From Promethearchaeota archaeon (GTDB taxonomy: Archaea; Asgardarchaeota; Lokiarchaeia; Sigynarchaeales; SOKP01): a stretch of 64,000 nucleotides of DNA. The DNA lies in assembly GCA_013375495.1 (NCBI GenBank), contig JABXKC010000017.1, forward strand, positions 10,565-74,564. The letters run 5' to 3'. Below, in pieces: positions 27,626 to 36,216 of the stretch; position 1 is the first letter of the stretch, and each line of letters opens with the position of its first letter. The notes beneath the pieces were generated by a model. That model searched no databases. It was not told the origin of the DNA and was given only the letters and a program-made list of their open reading frames with translations. A program made the translations under genes and the position numbers.

Positions 27626-27875
27626 TAATTTAGGTAAATCTAAATTAATTAATTAATTGTCAATATTTAAAAGTTTTGGTATTTAAATCTTCTAAAATCC
27701 CTACTGATAATTAAGATTTATAGATAATTCGTCATGGAATTTGTTATAGCATCAAAAATTTACAAGAGAAAAAGGTTTAAAAAAATTTGCGATTATTTCT
27801 ATCTTTTTTGATACTATTAATAATATTGATACATTTCAATATTTAATGATTTAACCTTTAACTTAGGATTTTTTG

Positions 27876-28904
27876 ATGCAAAAAGTAAACCAAGACGATA
27901 AACTCTTCTTCTTTGAAAAAAGTTTTTTTACATTAGATGGACTCTGGATGATAGAAACTGAAGAAATGACCAACTGGGAGACTGCTTTAAAGATAGATGT
28001 AATTGTATGGAAAGAGTTACTAAAAGTCATAATACGTAGATTGAAGAAATATTTACAATTAGCAAAAAACAATCTTACTAATTTAATCGACATTCTTACT
28101 TTCCGATGGACCATAGAAGGTTGGGAGTATAAAGTATTAAAGAACGACTTTGATGAAGTTAAAATTGTTGTCAATCAATGTCCTTATAAAGCAGCAATGG
28201 ATCGTAATCCAGAACGAAAAGAAAAGCAATCTCTAATTTGTAAAGAGATGTGCATTCCCTTCTATCAATCAGTTGTTAAAGATTACAATGAGAATATTTC
28301 TCTAAATCGTACAGCATTTATGGGGTTGGGTGACAGTTGTTGTGACTTTTCTTTCTCCTTTGAAGAAAATTCTTTTGATAAAAGTGAAGAAGGTGAAGTC
28401 ACTAAAGAGATAAGAAAGATTAGGAAGGAAGATAAACTTTTTTACTTTGAAAAAAATTTTAGAACACTGGATGGATTGTGGGTAATAGAAACAGAAAGAG
28501 AACTAGGATGGGATGCAGCTCTTAAGCTTGATATAATCGTGTGGCAGAAATTATATAGTATCATATTTCGTAGAGTGATAAAATATCTAAATATTAGGGG
28601 AAATACTTTAGAAGATTTGGTTGACATTCTTTCTTTTATATGGAATTGCGAAGGTAATATCCATGATATTTTTCAAGCAGGAGATAACCAGTTTACAATG
28701 AGTATCGTTGAATGCCCGTACATAGCAGCAATGGAAAGAAATCCAGACAGGCACAACAGAATTGAGTCTATATGTAAAGATATGTGTATTCCATATTTAC
28801 AACCCGTTATTAAGGAATTTAATCCTAAAATTGAAATAGAGAGAGATAAATTTATGGGATTAGGCGATTCAAAGTGTAATATTATTTTAAATTTAAAAGA
28901 TTAA
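27876..28904 (+). CDS. tandem-duplicated DUF6125 / ATC-hydrolase-like protein
   Basis: 342 aa built from two similar halves of about 165 residues. Each has DKLFFFEKSFFTLDGLW-like start, a middle helix, CPYKAAMDRNPER (second copy CPYIAAMERNPDR), a CKEMCIP/CKDMCIP motif and MGLGDSxC near the end. The paired cysteines and the fold pattern resemble DUF6125 and L-2-amino-thiazoline-4-carboxylate hydrolase-like proteins, often single-domain. Function unknown. A TTG one codon earlier is also possible. Confidence 0.7.
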   Translation: MQKVNQDDKLFFFEKSFFTLDGLWMIETEEMTNWETALKIDVIVWKELLKVIIRRLKKYLQLAKNNLTNLIDILTFRWTIEGWEYKVLKNDFDEVKIVVNQCPYKAAMDRNPERKEKQSLICKEMCIPFYQSVVKDYNENISLNRTAFMGLGDSCCDFSFSFEENSFDKSEEGEVTKEIRKIRKEDKLFYFEKNFRTLDGLWVIETERELGWDAALKLDIIVWQKLYSIIFRRVIKYLNIRGNTLEDLVDILSFIWNCEGNIHDIFQAGDNQFTMSIVECPYIAAMERNPDRHNRIESICKDMCIPYLQPVIKEFNPKIEIERDKFMGLGDSKCNIILNLKD

Positions 28905-28929
28905 ATTCACCGTAGTTTCCAATCCTGAG

Positions 28930-30795
28930 TTAATCATATACTTTTTTATAAACGCCTACTCGGTTCTTAATGGCGGAAATAATAACATCTCTTTCGTTAC
29001 TCTCTAAATCATATAGATCAAAAATAATATCTTCAATCTCTCTAATTTTGGATAAAATCCCACCGTTATATATTCCATTGCTATCCATAAGAGAATTAAT
29101 TATCTTTTGTACAATTTCGCTTAATTTCTTTTTTCGGTTAGAGGGAGCATTTTTAATTGGCAAATGTCGAATCATATACTGGTTGAGATTTATTGTTGTA
29201 GTTTCCTGATTGTTAATTCCGTAAAGGCAATAAAATTGCATAAGCGAAGAATTTAGAATTGCGTTGATGTACTTTAACTCGATGTGATCATTACTGATAA
29301 CTGAATAGATTGAAGATGTAAAACATACATTCTCCTCACTGAAAACAGATTGAGGAAAGATACTATTGTGCTTAATTAATAGTTTGGGGTTAGTATAAAA
29401 TTCGAAATCATTCCCTTTTAAGATTTTTGGATCTAATCTTTCGATATCGAACGACTTATCTTTTTTAAAATAGTAATAATTAAAATCGCCTTTTGCCTTA
29501 ATAAAATAACAACTATTAATTGTATTTTGTTCAACGAGATTAAGGACTTGTTTTAAACCTTTATCTTCTTCCCCTCTGATCATGTTTGGGATTCGTTCGA
29601 TGTTAAGATAATTCAAATCTCCTGAATTTTCAATCTGATTGATAAGATTTAATATTTTTTCATTCAGCTTAATTCTAATACGATTTAAAGCAGTGGTTTT
29701 AGAATTACAGTAGGGGCAACTTAAATCAGGTATATAAGCATAAATCTTTTTGATGTGAGTGCATAAGGGGCAGGATTTGTTAAAACATACTCTTAATGAA
29801 TCGACTTTTTGAGCGGGGTATTTTATAATTGCAGTATTGGGATATTGAAATACCTCGATATCTTTAATCATATCGCTTTTTTTTTCGTAAAAAAGTATCT
29901 GTACTTCGTTTGTTGCTTTTGCAAATAAATTAGGACCAATATCATATATTTTAATAAGATTAGCGAGAGAAAAGAGGTTTTTTCTAAATATTACATAGCC
30001 TTGTCTTAGCAAGAAGCTTTTAGGAACTAAGTAACCTACAATATTATCTGACCATTCAAGAGATTTTAATAAAAACGCACAGTAAATATCGTTATAAAAA
30101 ATGTTTTCTGATTTTAGCCTATCTTTTTGATTTTTATCTAATATATTTCCATAGGGAGGATTTCCAATAACGAGATCGTATTTAGAACTCTTTTTACTTA
30201 TTAGACTATCTTCCAATAAAATGTTCGATTTCAAAATTGAGAATAACTTTGAATTGTCTAATCCATTTTTAGTATAAGCCCATCTAAATAGTTTTATTAC
30301 ACAAAGTTTTCTAGCATAATCGTTAATCTCAGAACCAAAAAGGTTTTCTAAAATATGTTGTTTGGTTTTTGCAATATCCAATTCAGGTTCGAGATTTCGT
30401 ATAATTTCATAAATTCCATTAGAAGCACTCAAAAGAAAAACTCCTGGACCGCAAGCTGGGTCGAGGATTGAAATGTTCAGTAGTTTTTGCTTGATTTTTG
30501 ACTTTAAATCGTCATCTAAATCGTAAATATTTTCTAAACTACTAATTTGATTACTTTTAAGATATTTGGACAAATAAAGCATAATACCTTGAGAAATCAT
30601 GAAATTTGAAACGGATTCTCGAGTGTAATAAGCCCCTTCCTTTTTTCTTTTACTATGTTCATTTAAAAAGTCAGTTTCAATTCTATTTAGATCATTAAAA
30701 CTCTCAGAAATTTTTTTATTATCTCCAGTTTCAATGGAATTTAGAACTGATTCGAATAAGATATTAACTTTTTGGTGCTTTTCTTTTTCTTTCAT
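28930..30795 (-). CDS. N6-adenine DNA methyltransferase (Eco57I/TaqI-like) with inserted zinc ribbon
   Basis: About 621 aa. Motif X/I region: KEGAYYTRESV then LDPACGPGVFLL (around residues 111-122) for AdoMet; motif IV is GNPPYG (around 211-216), the N6-adenine catalytic motif. A C-terminal TaqI-like specificity region is expected. Two CxxC pairs (Cys 342/345 and 360/363) form a probable zinc ribbon between the catalytic and recognition parts. No N-terminal nuclease domain or neighbouring restriction gene is visible, so it may act as a solitary methylase. ATG at 30795 chosen over TTG four codons upstream. Confidence 0.85.
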   Translation of the reverse strand: MKEKEKHQKVNILFESVLNSIETGDNKKISESFNDLNRIETDFLNEHSKRKKEGAYYTRESVSNFMISQGIMLYLSKYLKSNQISSLENIYDLDDDLKSKIKQKLLNISILDPACGPGVFLLSASNGIYEIIRNLEPELDIAKTKQHILENLFGSEINDYARKLCVIKLFRWAYTKNGLDNSKLFSILKSNILLEDSLISKKSSKYDLVIGNPPYGNILDKNQKDRLKSENIFYNDIYCAFLLKSLEWSDNIVGYLVPKSFLLRQGYVIFRKNLFSLANLIKIYDIGPNLFAKATNEVQILFYEKKSDMIKDIEVFQYPNTAIIKYPAQKVDSLRVCFNKSCPLCTHIKKIYAYIPDLSCPYCNSKTTALNRIRIKLNEKILNLINQIENSGDLNYLNIERIPNMIRGEEDKGLKQVLNLVEQNTINSCYFIKAKGDFNYYYFKKDKSFDIERLDPKILKGNDFEFYTNPKLLIKHNSIFPQSVFSEENVCFTSSIYSVISNDHIELKYINAILNSSLMQFYCLYGINNQETTTINLNQYMIRHLPIKNAPSNRKKKLSEIVQKIINSLMDSNGIYNGGILSKIREIEDIIFDLYDLESNERDVIISAIKNRVGVYKKVYD

Positions 30796-30933
30796 ATTTT
30801 CAAACAATTGAACTTATAGCGTGAGTTTATTGGTGATTTAAAAACTGAAAAATTAAATAGCGTATTTAATTAATTCTTATGTTGTATATTCTTTATCTTT
30901 TTATAGTTAAATTTATTTATTATTATCAGAAGC

Positions 30934-31425
30934 ATGACAAATAACGAAGATGAAAAAGATGGAGTAGCTCCGATCAAGCCCATAATAAAAAAATTGAAAA
31001 AGGAGTACGATAGAGATCCTACTGATTGGAGAGTTATCGGATCAAAAGACGATCATGGAAACACAGATACTTTCATAACAAAAAAACCTAACGCCTACTG
31101 GTTAAAATCCAAAATGCTAAATCCATATTCTTCATTAAGCATGGGTACAATTGTTCGAAACATAGATAGAGATATCGATGAAGCCTCGGGAAAAGGTAAA
31201 GCTTTATCACCAGATGAAATGCTTCGATTGTTTGGCATGATTGTTCCGATAAAAAAGGATCAAAATATCGTTGCTTCAGGAATAGAAAAATATTCTCAGC
31301 AGCACGGAGATTATTTGAAAAAGATAATTGGGGAACGAGATTCAAATTTAGGTTACCAAATGGTTAAAAGAATCGATGATGAATTCACCAAAAAACATCC
31401 TCAAAGAAAGAATTTATATATATAA
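30934..31425 (+). CDS. hypothetical protein, charged, soluble
   Basis: 163 aa, rich in Lys, Asp and Ile, with no signal peptide, TM or cysteine motif. Visible parts: an acidic start (NNEDEKDG), LKKEYDRDPTDWRVIG and a helix GEYSQQHGDYLKKIIGE-like region near residue 115. I do not recognise the family. An upstream AT-rich region separates it from the divergent methylase gene, so it has its own promoter. Confidence 0.55.
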   Translation: MTNNEDEKDGVAPIKPIIKKLKKEYDRDPTDWRVIGSKDDHGNTDTFITKKPNAYWLKSKMLNPYSSLSMGTIVRNIDRDIDEASGKGKALSPDEMLRLFGMIVPIKKDQNIVASGIEKYSQQHGDYLKKIIGERDSNLGYQMVKRIDDEFTKKHPQRKNLYI

Positions 31426-31504
31426 ATGGATTTACGCTTTTCCTAATTAGAATTAATTATATATAAAATTATAAAAAAATAGAATTATATTATTATAAAA
31501 TTCA

Positions 31505-31918
31505 TTATATCTTGCTTGTTAGAGTTCCAAGTTCGTCTTTACTTTTAATGATGGGTAAGTTTGAGGAATATCTGGACGAATTGTTAATTAACTCCGCTAT
31601 CACGGCATTAATTTTCTCAGGACCAGGTTTTCCTTCAAGAGTTTTTGCGAATTCTTTAACTAATGGAATTCTAAGATCCTCGACATAAAAAGATACTCCT
31701 TTTTCAACTTCTTCGAGGAGAAATTGAAAGGATAAATCTGCAGCTCTCTCGGTAACAAAAAGGGGATTATCTTGTTCTTCAAAAGTATATGATACTTCTT
31801 TCCAACGAGTACCACTTGCGTCTACGGGAATCATCCCAAAAATGTAATCACTGGTGTAAATCCAGAATGGAACACCATTATCAAACGATGAATCAACGAT
31901 AGCTTTGAAGTCACTCAT
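31505..31918 (-). CDS. hypothetical protein
   Basis: 137 aa, soluble, mixed alpha/beta by appearance (VPFWIYTSDYIFGMIPV; ERAADLSFQFLLEEVEKG; NAVIAELINNSSRYSS). No recognised motif. It converges on the preceding gene and has its own AT-rich upstream region. Coding seems likely from base composition and absence of overlapping alternatives; function is unknown. Confidence 0.55.
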   Translation of the reverse strand: MSDFKAIVDSSFDNGVPFWIYTSDYIFGMIPVDASGTRWKEVSYTFEEQDNPLFVTERAADLSFQFLLEEVEKGVSFYVEDLRIPLVKEFAKTLEGKPGPEKINAVIAELINNSSRYSSNLPIIKSKDELGTLTSKI

Positions 31919-32069
31919 AGTAAATCAATTTTCATACTAAAAAAAATATAATAATAATTGATAATTAAGAGTTTTTTTTAAATGTATAATCATATAATTC
32001 TTATTTGAATCTTAGCTTTTTAATAGCTTTTTAAATGAATTTTTAAAAAAAAAAAGATTAATAGACATT

Positions 32070-32840
32070 ATGCGCGAACTCGATTATGAAAAGTTAGTAA
32101 TTGATATTCAGAACTGGATTAAAAATTATGTAAAGTCTGCTAATGCCACCTATATTGTAGTGGGATTGAGTGGTGGCATCGATAGCGCGGTTACAATCAC
32201 ACTGTGCACGAAAGCAATTGGAAAAGAAAACATAATTGGTATGGGTTTACCTTGCGAGTCTATATCGCAAGATCTCGAGGATGCTAAATTAATTGCGAAA
32301 CACCTAGGAATCAACTTTGATATTTTAGATCTAACACCGGTTTACGATAAATTCTTAGATATAACAAGTTCCATACCAAGAAAAGACAAATTGGCTTCAG
32401 CTAATCTTAAACCCCGATTACGCATGATGGCATTATATTTTATTGGTCAATCCAAGGGAAAGTGTTTAATTGCTGGAACAAGTAATCGCGCCGAATTAGT
32501 AATTGGGTATTTTACTAAATATGGGGACAGTGCAGCCGATTTTGAGCCAATAGCTTCTCTGTATAAGCAAGAAGTGAGAAAAGTTGCCGAATTCTTAAAT
32601 ATTCCTGAAAGAATAATAACTAAAGCTCCAAGTGCAGGTCTTTGGGCTGGACAAACAGATGAGGAAGAAATTGGATTGTCTTATGATGTTATAGATGAAG
32701 TTCTTTATAGAATTGATTACAATTTAGATTTTAAAGGTATAAATGAAGATGATATAAAAACAGTAAAAAACTTGATGAACGCAGCAGAGCATAAGCTTAA
32801 CATGCCACCATTTTTTAATGTGAGGGAAAGTAGTAGATAA
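32070..32840 (+). CDS. nadE: NH3-dependent NAD+ synthetase
   Basis: 256 aa. PP-loop motif VGLSGGIDSAV (about residues 31-41), LIAGTSNRAEL, GYFTKYGDSAADFEPIASLY and KAPSAGLWAGQTDEEEIG are the NadE signatures. It adenylates nicotinate adenine dinucleotide and amidates it with ammonia. There is no glutaminase domain, so it is the ammonia-type enzyme usual in archaea. It converges with the next gene after 5 nt. Confidence 0.95.
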   Translation: MRELDYEKLVIDIQNWIKNYVKSANATYIVVGLSGGIDSAVTITLCTKAIGKENIIGMGLPCESISQDLEDAKLIAKHLGINFDILDLTPVYDKFLDITSSIPRKDKLASANLKPRLRMMALYFIGQSKGKCLIAGTSNRAELVIGYFTKYGDSAADFEPIASLYKQEVRKVAEFLNIPERIITKAPSAGLWAGQTDEEEIGLSYDVIDEVLYRIDYNLDFKGINEDDIKTVKNLMNAAEHKLNMPPFFNVRESSR

Positions 32841-32845
32841 CAATA

Positions 32846-34246
32846 TTATAAGCTGGATATTACTCCTCTAATATTATTAATTCGTAAAGTAATTTCATTT
32901 AATTGTTTTTTAAGTATATTATTTTGCCTTTTAAAATCAGCTTCTGATATCGAGCCCTTATTAAAATTTTTCTCTATGTCTTTGAAATTTCTTTCTAAGG
33001 AATAACGTCTTCCTTCGAGTGCGATTAATTCCTGATAAAGTGCATCTTTATCATCAGAAACAATGTCCAAATTTGGAGTTTCTAAATCAGGTTCAGCTTT
33101 TTCACTGCTATTATTGAAATTTATAAAAGGTGTGATACTAGGGTCTTGCGTATCTTTACTTTTCTTTTTCCTCTTCTCATCCTTTTTCTTTTCTTCTATT
33201 TTTGCGGATTTTTCAGTAAATCCAATGATTTTTTGTGGTTTATCAGGAGATTTTGACCCCATGGAAGAAAAAACATTAAATAAATCAGAGCCACTTGACA
33301 CAATTGATTCACTTTCGATTTCCTCAATTTTCACAGCTGAGATTTTAGGTTTTTCTATTAAAAATGGTTTAAGTTTAGTTGATTCTGAAGCAGATACCTC
33401 TTTTGGTTTATCTGGTATAAAAGATGTGATCTTCCTCTTTTCTGTTATTAGAGGTCTGTCCTTTGATTTTGCTTTTGATTCTTCAATAACAACAGTTTCT
33501 ATATTAGGGACTTTTTTGGGAATAGGAGTTAAATCGTGATCTTCAACAGGTAAAGGTATTTCTTCGGGTTCCACAGGAATAGGAGTTAACTGCTCTTCAA
33601 ATATGTCGTAGTTTTCGCTAACAGGTGTAGTTGGAGTTTTTGGGATTGATTGCTGTTTAACCTGAGGTGGTTTAACAAGTTTTTTTATTACAGGTATTTT
33701 AATTACAGGTGGAGCTAATTTTGCATTTGGATTAGGAGTTATTTTGTAAACTTCCCGTTTACGAGTTGGAGGTTTAACAGATTCGTCCTTCTTCTCCAGT
33801 TCTTTCTTAAGAGTGTCAATCGTCCCCTTTAAAGTCTCAATTTCCCCTTTAAACTGATCTGAAACTTTACTAAAGATATCTGTCAGATCAATTTCTGATT
33901 CTCCGTTTGCATGTTCAATGGGTGTTTTTTGTATGCCAGTTATTCCTTCTTCTTTAGGAGTTTCAACCCTTGCAGGTATATTTAAAATTTTCATAATATC
34001 ATCTGGGAGACTTGTTTCTGAAAACCATAGATCGAGCGTATCCCAATCGTCTAATTTCTGTATAATCCCTTCGATAAAAGTAATTTCTTCGGAATATGTA
34101 CTATTGTTCTTTAATCTACTGAATTGATTAATTAGTTTGTCTTTAGCTTCGATCTCGTCATCTGGTGTGGGTTTACCCTCTGTAAGAAAAGAAAAAATAC
34201 TCTGAATTTCTTGCAGTGCTGAGTTATAGCTTCCTTGGTCGGTCAT
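32846..34246 (-). CDS. large low-complexity Pro/Lys/Glu-rich protein with C-terminal coiled coil
   Basis: 466 aa. The N-terminal 90 residues form a helical head. A long linker follows, rich in Pro, Lys, Thr and Glu (repeated KPK, EKPKISAVK, PIPVEPEEIP). The last 70 residues are a helical hairpin/coiled coil (LIALEGRRYSLERNF... FNKGSISEADFKRQ) reminiscent of a SHOCT-like oligomerisation motif. There is no TM or signal peptide. It looks like a scaffold or linker protein; no family is recognised and the resemblance is weak. Confidence 0.6.
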   Translation of the reverse strand: MTDQGSYNSALQEIQSIFSFLTEGKPTPDDEIEAKDKLINQFSRLKNNSTYSEEITFIEGIIQKLDDWDTLDLWFSETSLPDDIMKILNIPARVETPKEEGITGIQKTPIEHANGESEIDLTDIFSKVSDQFKGEIETLKGTIDTLKKELEKKDESVKPPTRKREVYKITPNPNAKLAPPVIKIPVIKKLVKPPQVKQQSIPKTPTTPVSENYDIFEEQLTPIPVEPEEIPLPVEDHDLTPIPKKVPNIETVVIEESKAKSKDRPLITEKRKITSFIPDKPKEVSASESTKLKPFLIEKPKISAVKIEEIESESIVSSGSDLFNVFSSMGSKSPDKPQKIIGFTEKSAKIEEKKKDEKRKKKSKDTQDPSITPFINFNNSSEKAEPDLETPNLDIVSDDKDALYQELIALEGRRYSLERNFKDIEKNFNKGSISEADFKRQNNILKKQLNEITLRINNIRGVISSL

Positions 34247-34423
34247 AAGAGATATTTGAATAATTTATTTTTAATTCCTAATTAAAGCTTTATACTTATG
34301 TATAAAAAACCTTTTCACTAATTTATTTATTTGTATTATATTTCTCATTTGGTGGTTATTTAATTGGAGGGAGTTTCTTATCTATTTTTTATTATATCTA
34401 ATTTGAGCCAATTTTATTGGTGA

Positions 34424-34657
34424 TTGGCAGATACTCCTTATACCAAGAACAGTTACGGTCTTAAATTTTATCTTCCTCTATTTATTATTTTATTAATAAT
34501 AATTACAGAAGGTTATGAAAACGATCGTATCTGGTATTCCTCACATGGGAGTGCCGAAGATAGATGGCAAAATGAATATAATAATATATACTATGAAATG
34601 AAAGAAAAATTCGAAAAGGAATATTTAAACAAAGGAAAAGATAATAAGAGAGATTAA
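34424..34657 (+). CDS. small single-TM protein
   Basis: 77 aa from a TTG codon directly after a stop. One strong TM segment (GLKFYLPLFIILLIIITEG) then a charged tail with WQNEYNNIYYEMKEKFEKEY. No family recognised. The start is unsure (no Shine-Dalgarno at suitable distance; upstream repeat GCCAAT/ATTGGC overlaps it). It ends at a hairpin that separates it from the convergent ribosomal operon. Confidence 0.45.
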   Translation: MADTPYTKNSYGLKFYLPLFIILLIIITEGYENDRIWYSSHGSAEDRWQNEYNNIYYEMKEKFEKEYLNKGKDNKRD

Positions 34658-34676
34658 TTCTGCCAGATTGGCAGAA
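34658..34676. terminator. 8-bp perfect hairpin between convergent genes
   Basis: TTCTGCCA-GAT-TGGCAGAA, 8-bp stem with 3-nt loop, lies between the stop at 34657 (plus) and the S11 stop at 34693 (minus). It could act as a bidirectional terminator or protect the 3' ends of both mRNAs. There is no U-tract on either side. Confidence 0.5.
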
Positions 34677-34692
34677 TGGGCGCTCTCCTCAA

Positions 34693-35091
34693 TTATACGC
34701 GCCTGCCGCGATGTCCGCCTTTACGCCTACAGTGGTCGTGGGATTTCGGGGTTACTTCCTCGATTCGACCGACGCGCAAACCAGAACGGGCGAGCGCACG
34801 TATGCATGCTTGAGCCCCTGGACCGGGAGTTTGGCTTTTATTCCCGCCGGGCGCCCTTACTTTAATGTGGATTCCGTTAACACCTTTATCTCTTAGTCCG
34901 TTAGCTACTCGAAAACCGCATTGCATAGCGGCGTAAGGATTAGATTCGTCTCGATCAGCTTTAACGACCATGCCACCAGTACATTTTGCGAACGTTTCAG
35001 CACCGCTCAAATCAGTAGCCGTAACAATGGTGTTATTGTAGCTACTAAAGATGTGAACGATTGCCCATTTAAGTTCTTCTTTTTTACTCAT
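34693..35091 (-). CDS. rpsK: Ribosomal protein uS11
   Basis: 132 aa, archaeal uS11. Typical parts: [20 protein letters not shown] at the start, [38 protein letters not shown] and the basic end [11 protein letters not shown]. It contributes to the 30S platform and binds mRNA near the E site. Third gene of the S13-S4-S11 operon, 12 nt after S4. In many archaea rpoD (RNAP subunit D) comes next; here a hairpin and a convergent gene end the operon. Confidence 0.97.
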   Translation of the reverse strand: MSKKEELKWAIVHIFSSYNNTIVTATDLSGAETFAKCTGGMVVKADRDESNPYAAMQCGFRVANGLRDKGVNGIHIKVRAPGGNKSQTPGPGAQACIRALARSGLRVGRIEEVTPKSHDHCRRKGGHRGRRV

Positions 35092-35103
35092 AATTATTAC
35101 CTA

Positions 35104-35607
35104 TTAAGTGCTTTCTTTTATTGTGGTGAGTGGACTTTTTGCGACATAGCCAACCATATCCTCTTCTGCTCTTTTTACGATATAAGAGGGTGCGTTTATT
35201 TTTTTGCCTTTAACTTGAATATGTCCGTGAACGACAAATTGTCTTGCTTGGTAAATTGATTTCGCTAGTCCTTTCTCGAATACGATTGTTTGTAGCCTTC
35301 TTTTTAAGATTTCTTCGACAGTAAGCAACAGTACATCCTCAAATCCTGCGTCTGGACCTAATACGCCGAGTTTAATGAGTTTTTGGATTAAAGTTTGTTG
35401 AACTTCTGTAGCTCGTTCTCGAGGTAATGATCTTGATTTTCGCGCTAAGTCTCGCCAATTTCCTAACATAGTTCGCATTTTCCAGAACTCACGCTTGTTT
35501 CTAAGACCATATCTTCCTAAGAATTCGAGTTCTTCAACCAGTCTTTCTGTTTGGAACGGGTGTTTTGGTTTTTTAAATTTCTTCTTTAATCTTCTAGGAT
35601 CTCCGAT
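35104..35607 (-). CDS. rpsD: Ribosomal protein uS4, apparent AUC start
   Basis: 167 aa. The body is unmistakable (LGNWRDLARKSRSLPRERA; FVVHGHIQVKGKKINAPSY, the S4 RNA-binding domain). Using the first in-frame ATG (35478) would drop 43 residues that match the archaeal S4 N-terminus: GDPRRLKKKFKKPKHPFQ, then LEFLGRYGLRNKREFW. The codon where other S4 proteins have Met is ATC (35605-35607), and the preceding in-frame codon set runs to a UGA with no ATG, GTG or TTG. GGTGA lies 6 nt upstream, ideal spacing. So AUC is the best start candidate; a sequencing error (ATG to ATC) is the alternative. Confidence 0.9.
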   Translation of the reverse strand: MGDPRRLKKKFKKPKHPFQTERLVEELEFLGRYGLRNKREFWKMRTMLGNWRDLARKSRSLPRERATEVQQTLIQKLIKLGVLGPDAGFEDVLLLTVEEILKRRLQTIVFEKGLAKSIYQARQFVVHGHIQVKGKKINAPSYIVKRAEEDMVGYVAKSPLTTIKEST

Positions 35608-35612
35608 CTCAT

Positions 35613-35620
35613 ATCACCTT
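35613..35620 (-). promoter_or_regulatory. Shine-Dalgarno sequence of rpsD (decides an AUC start)
   Basis: AAGGTGAT on the minus strand overlaps the S13 stop codon and matches the 16S anti-SD complement AGGAGGTGAT. The 3' end of GGTGA is 6 nt before the ATC codon at 35607. The ATG immediately after it is out of frame with S4 and too close. Confidence 0.65.
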
Positions 35621-36101
35621 ATTTTTGACTTTTCAATTTTTTTCTTATTACACCAACGACTAATCCGTGTCGTCCGGTGCTTTTGGTTCTTTGACCTCTT
35701 ACTTTTAATCCTTGATGATGTCGGACGCCTTTATAACTTCTGATCCTTTTCATTCTATCGATGTCTCTTTTTACAGATAATTCGAGCCGATTTCCTATGA
35801 TGTGCAAATTCTCTCCAGTGACTAAATCATTCTTACGGTTAACCATCCAAGCAGGAATTCCATTTGTTACTGGATCCAAAATGATTTCTTCAATTCTATT
35901 CAAATCTTTTTCAGGTATAGCTCCAATTCTCATATCAGGGTTGATTTCCGCGATCATAATTATTGCTTGAGCGAATCTTTTTCCAATTCCTCTTATTTGA
36001 GTTAAGCCATGTTCTACTTTAGCATTCCCATCCACTTGTGATCTTAAGTTTCTAAAAAAAACTTTTTCTCGAAAGTTACTTGGTCTTGTAGTTAAACTCA
36101 T
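35619..36101 (-). CDS. rpsM: Ribosomal protein uS13
   Basis: 160 aa, archaeal uS13 with an N-terminal extension. It shows the helix-hairpin-helix region LTQIRGIGKRFAQAI, ELSVKRDIDRMKRIRSYKGV, the RHHQGLKVRGQRTKSTGR signature and a basic C-terminus that reaches the decoding centre. It contacts the A- and P-site tRNAs. First gene of the S13-S4-S11 operon; its stop overlaps the S4 ribosome-binding site. Confidence 0.97.
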   Translation of the reverse strand: MSLTTRPSNFREKVFFRNLRSQVDGNAKVEHGLTQIRGIGKRFAQAIIMIAEINPDMRIGAIPEKDLNRIEEIILDPVTNGIPAWMVNRKNDLVTGENLHIIGNRLELSVKRDIDRMKRIRSYKGVRHHQGLKVRGQRTKSTGRHGLVVGVIRKKLKSQK

Positions 36102-36216
36102 TTTACTGATAATTTATTACTTAAAGATATAATTCTTAATATAAAATTTAATATTAATTTTATGGTTTAGAAAGAAAGAAGGTATAAACGAGAAAAAAAT
36201 AGAAAGAGACTATTAT

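Noticed and set aside
28930..30795. Restriction-modification or BREX-type defence locus
   Set aside because: Only the methylase is present; the flanking genes are a duplicated-domain protein and two unknown proteins without nuclease, ATPase or phosphatase signatures.
34660..34780. tRNA-like GC-rich stretch
   Set aside because: No cloverleaf can be drawn; the GC-rich part is the Arg/Gly-rich end of S11 coding sequence, and the hairpin is an isolated stem.
34711..35259. Plus-strand open frames across S11 and S4
   Set aside because: They are shadows of the ribosomal protein genes on the minus strand; the translations have no family resemblance.
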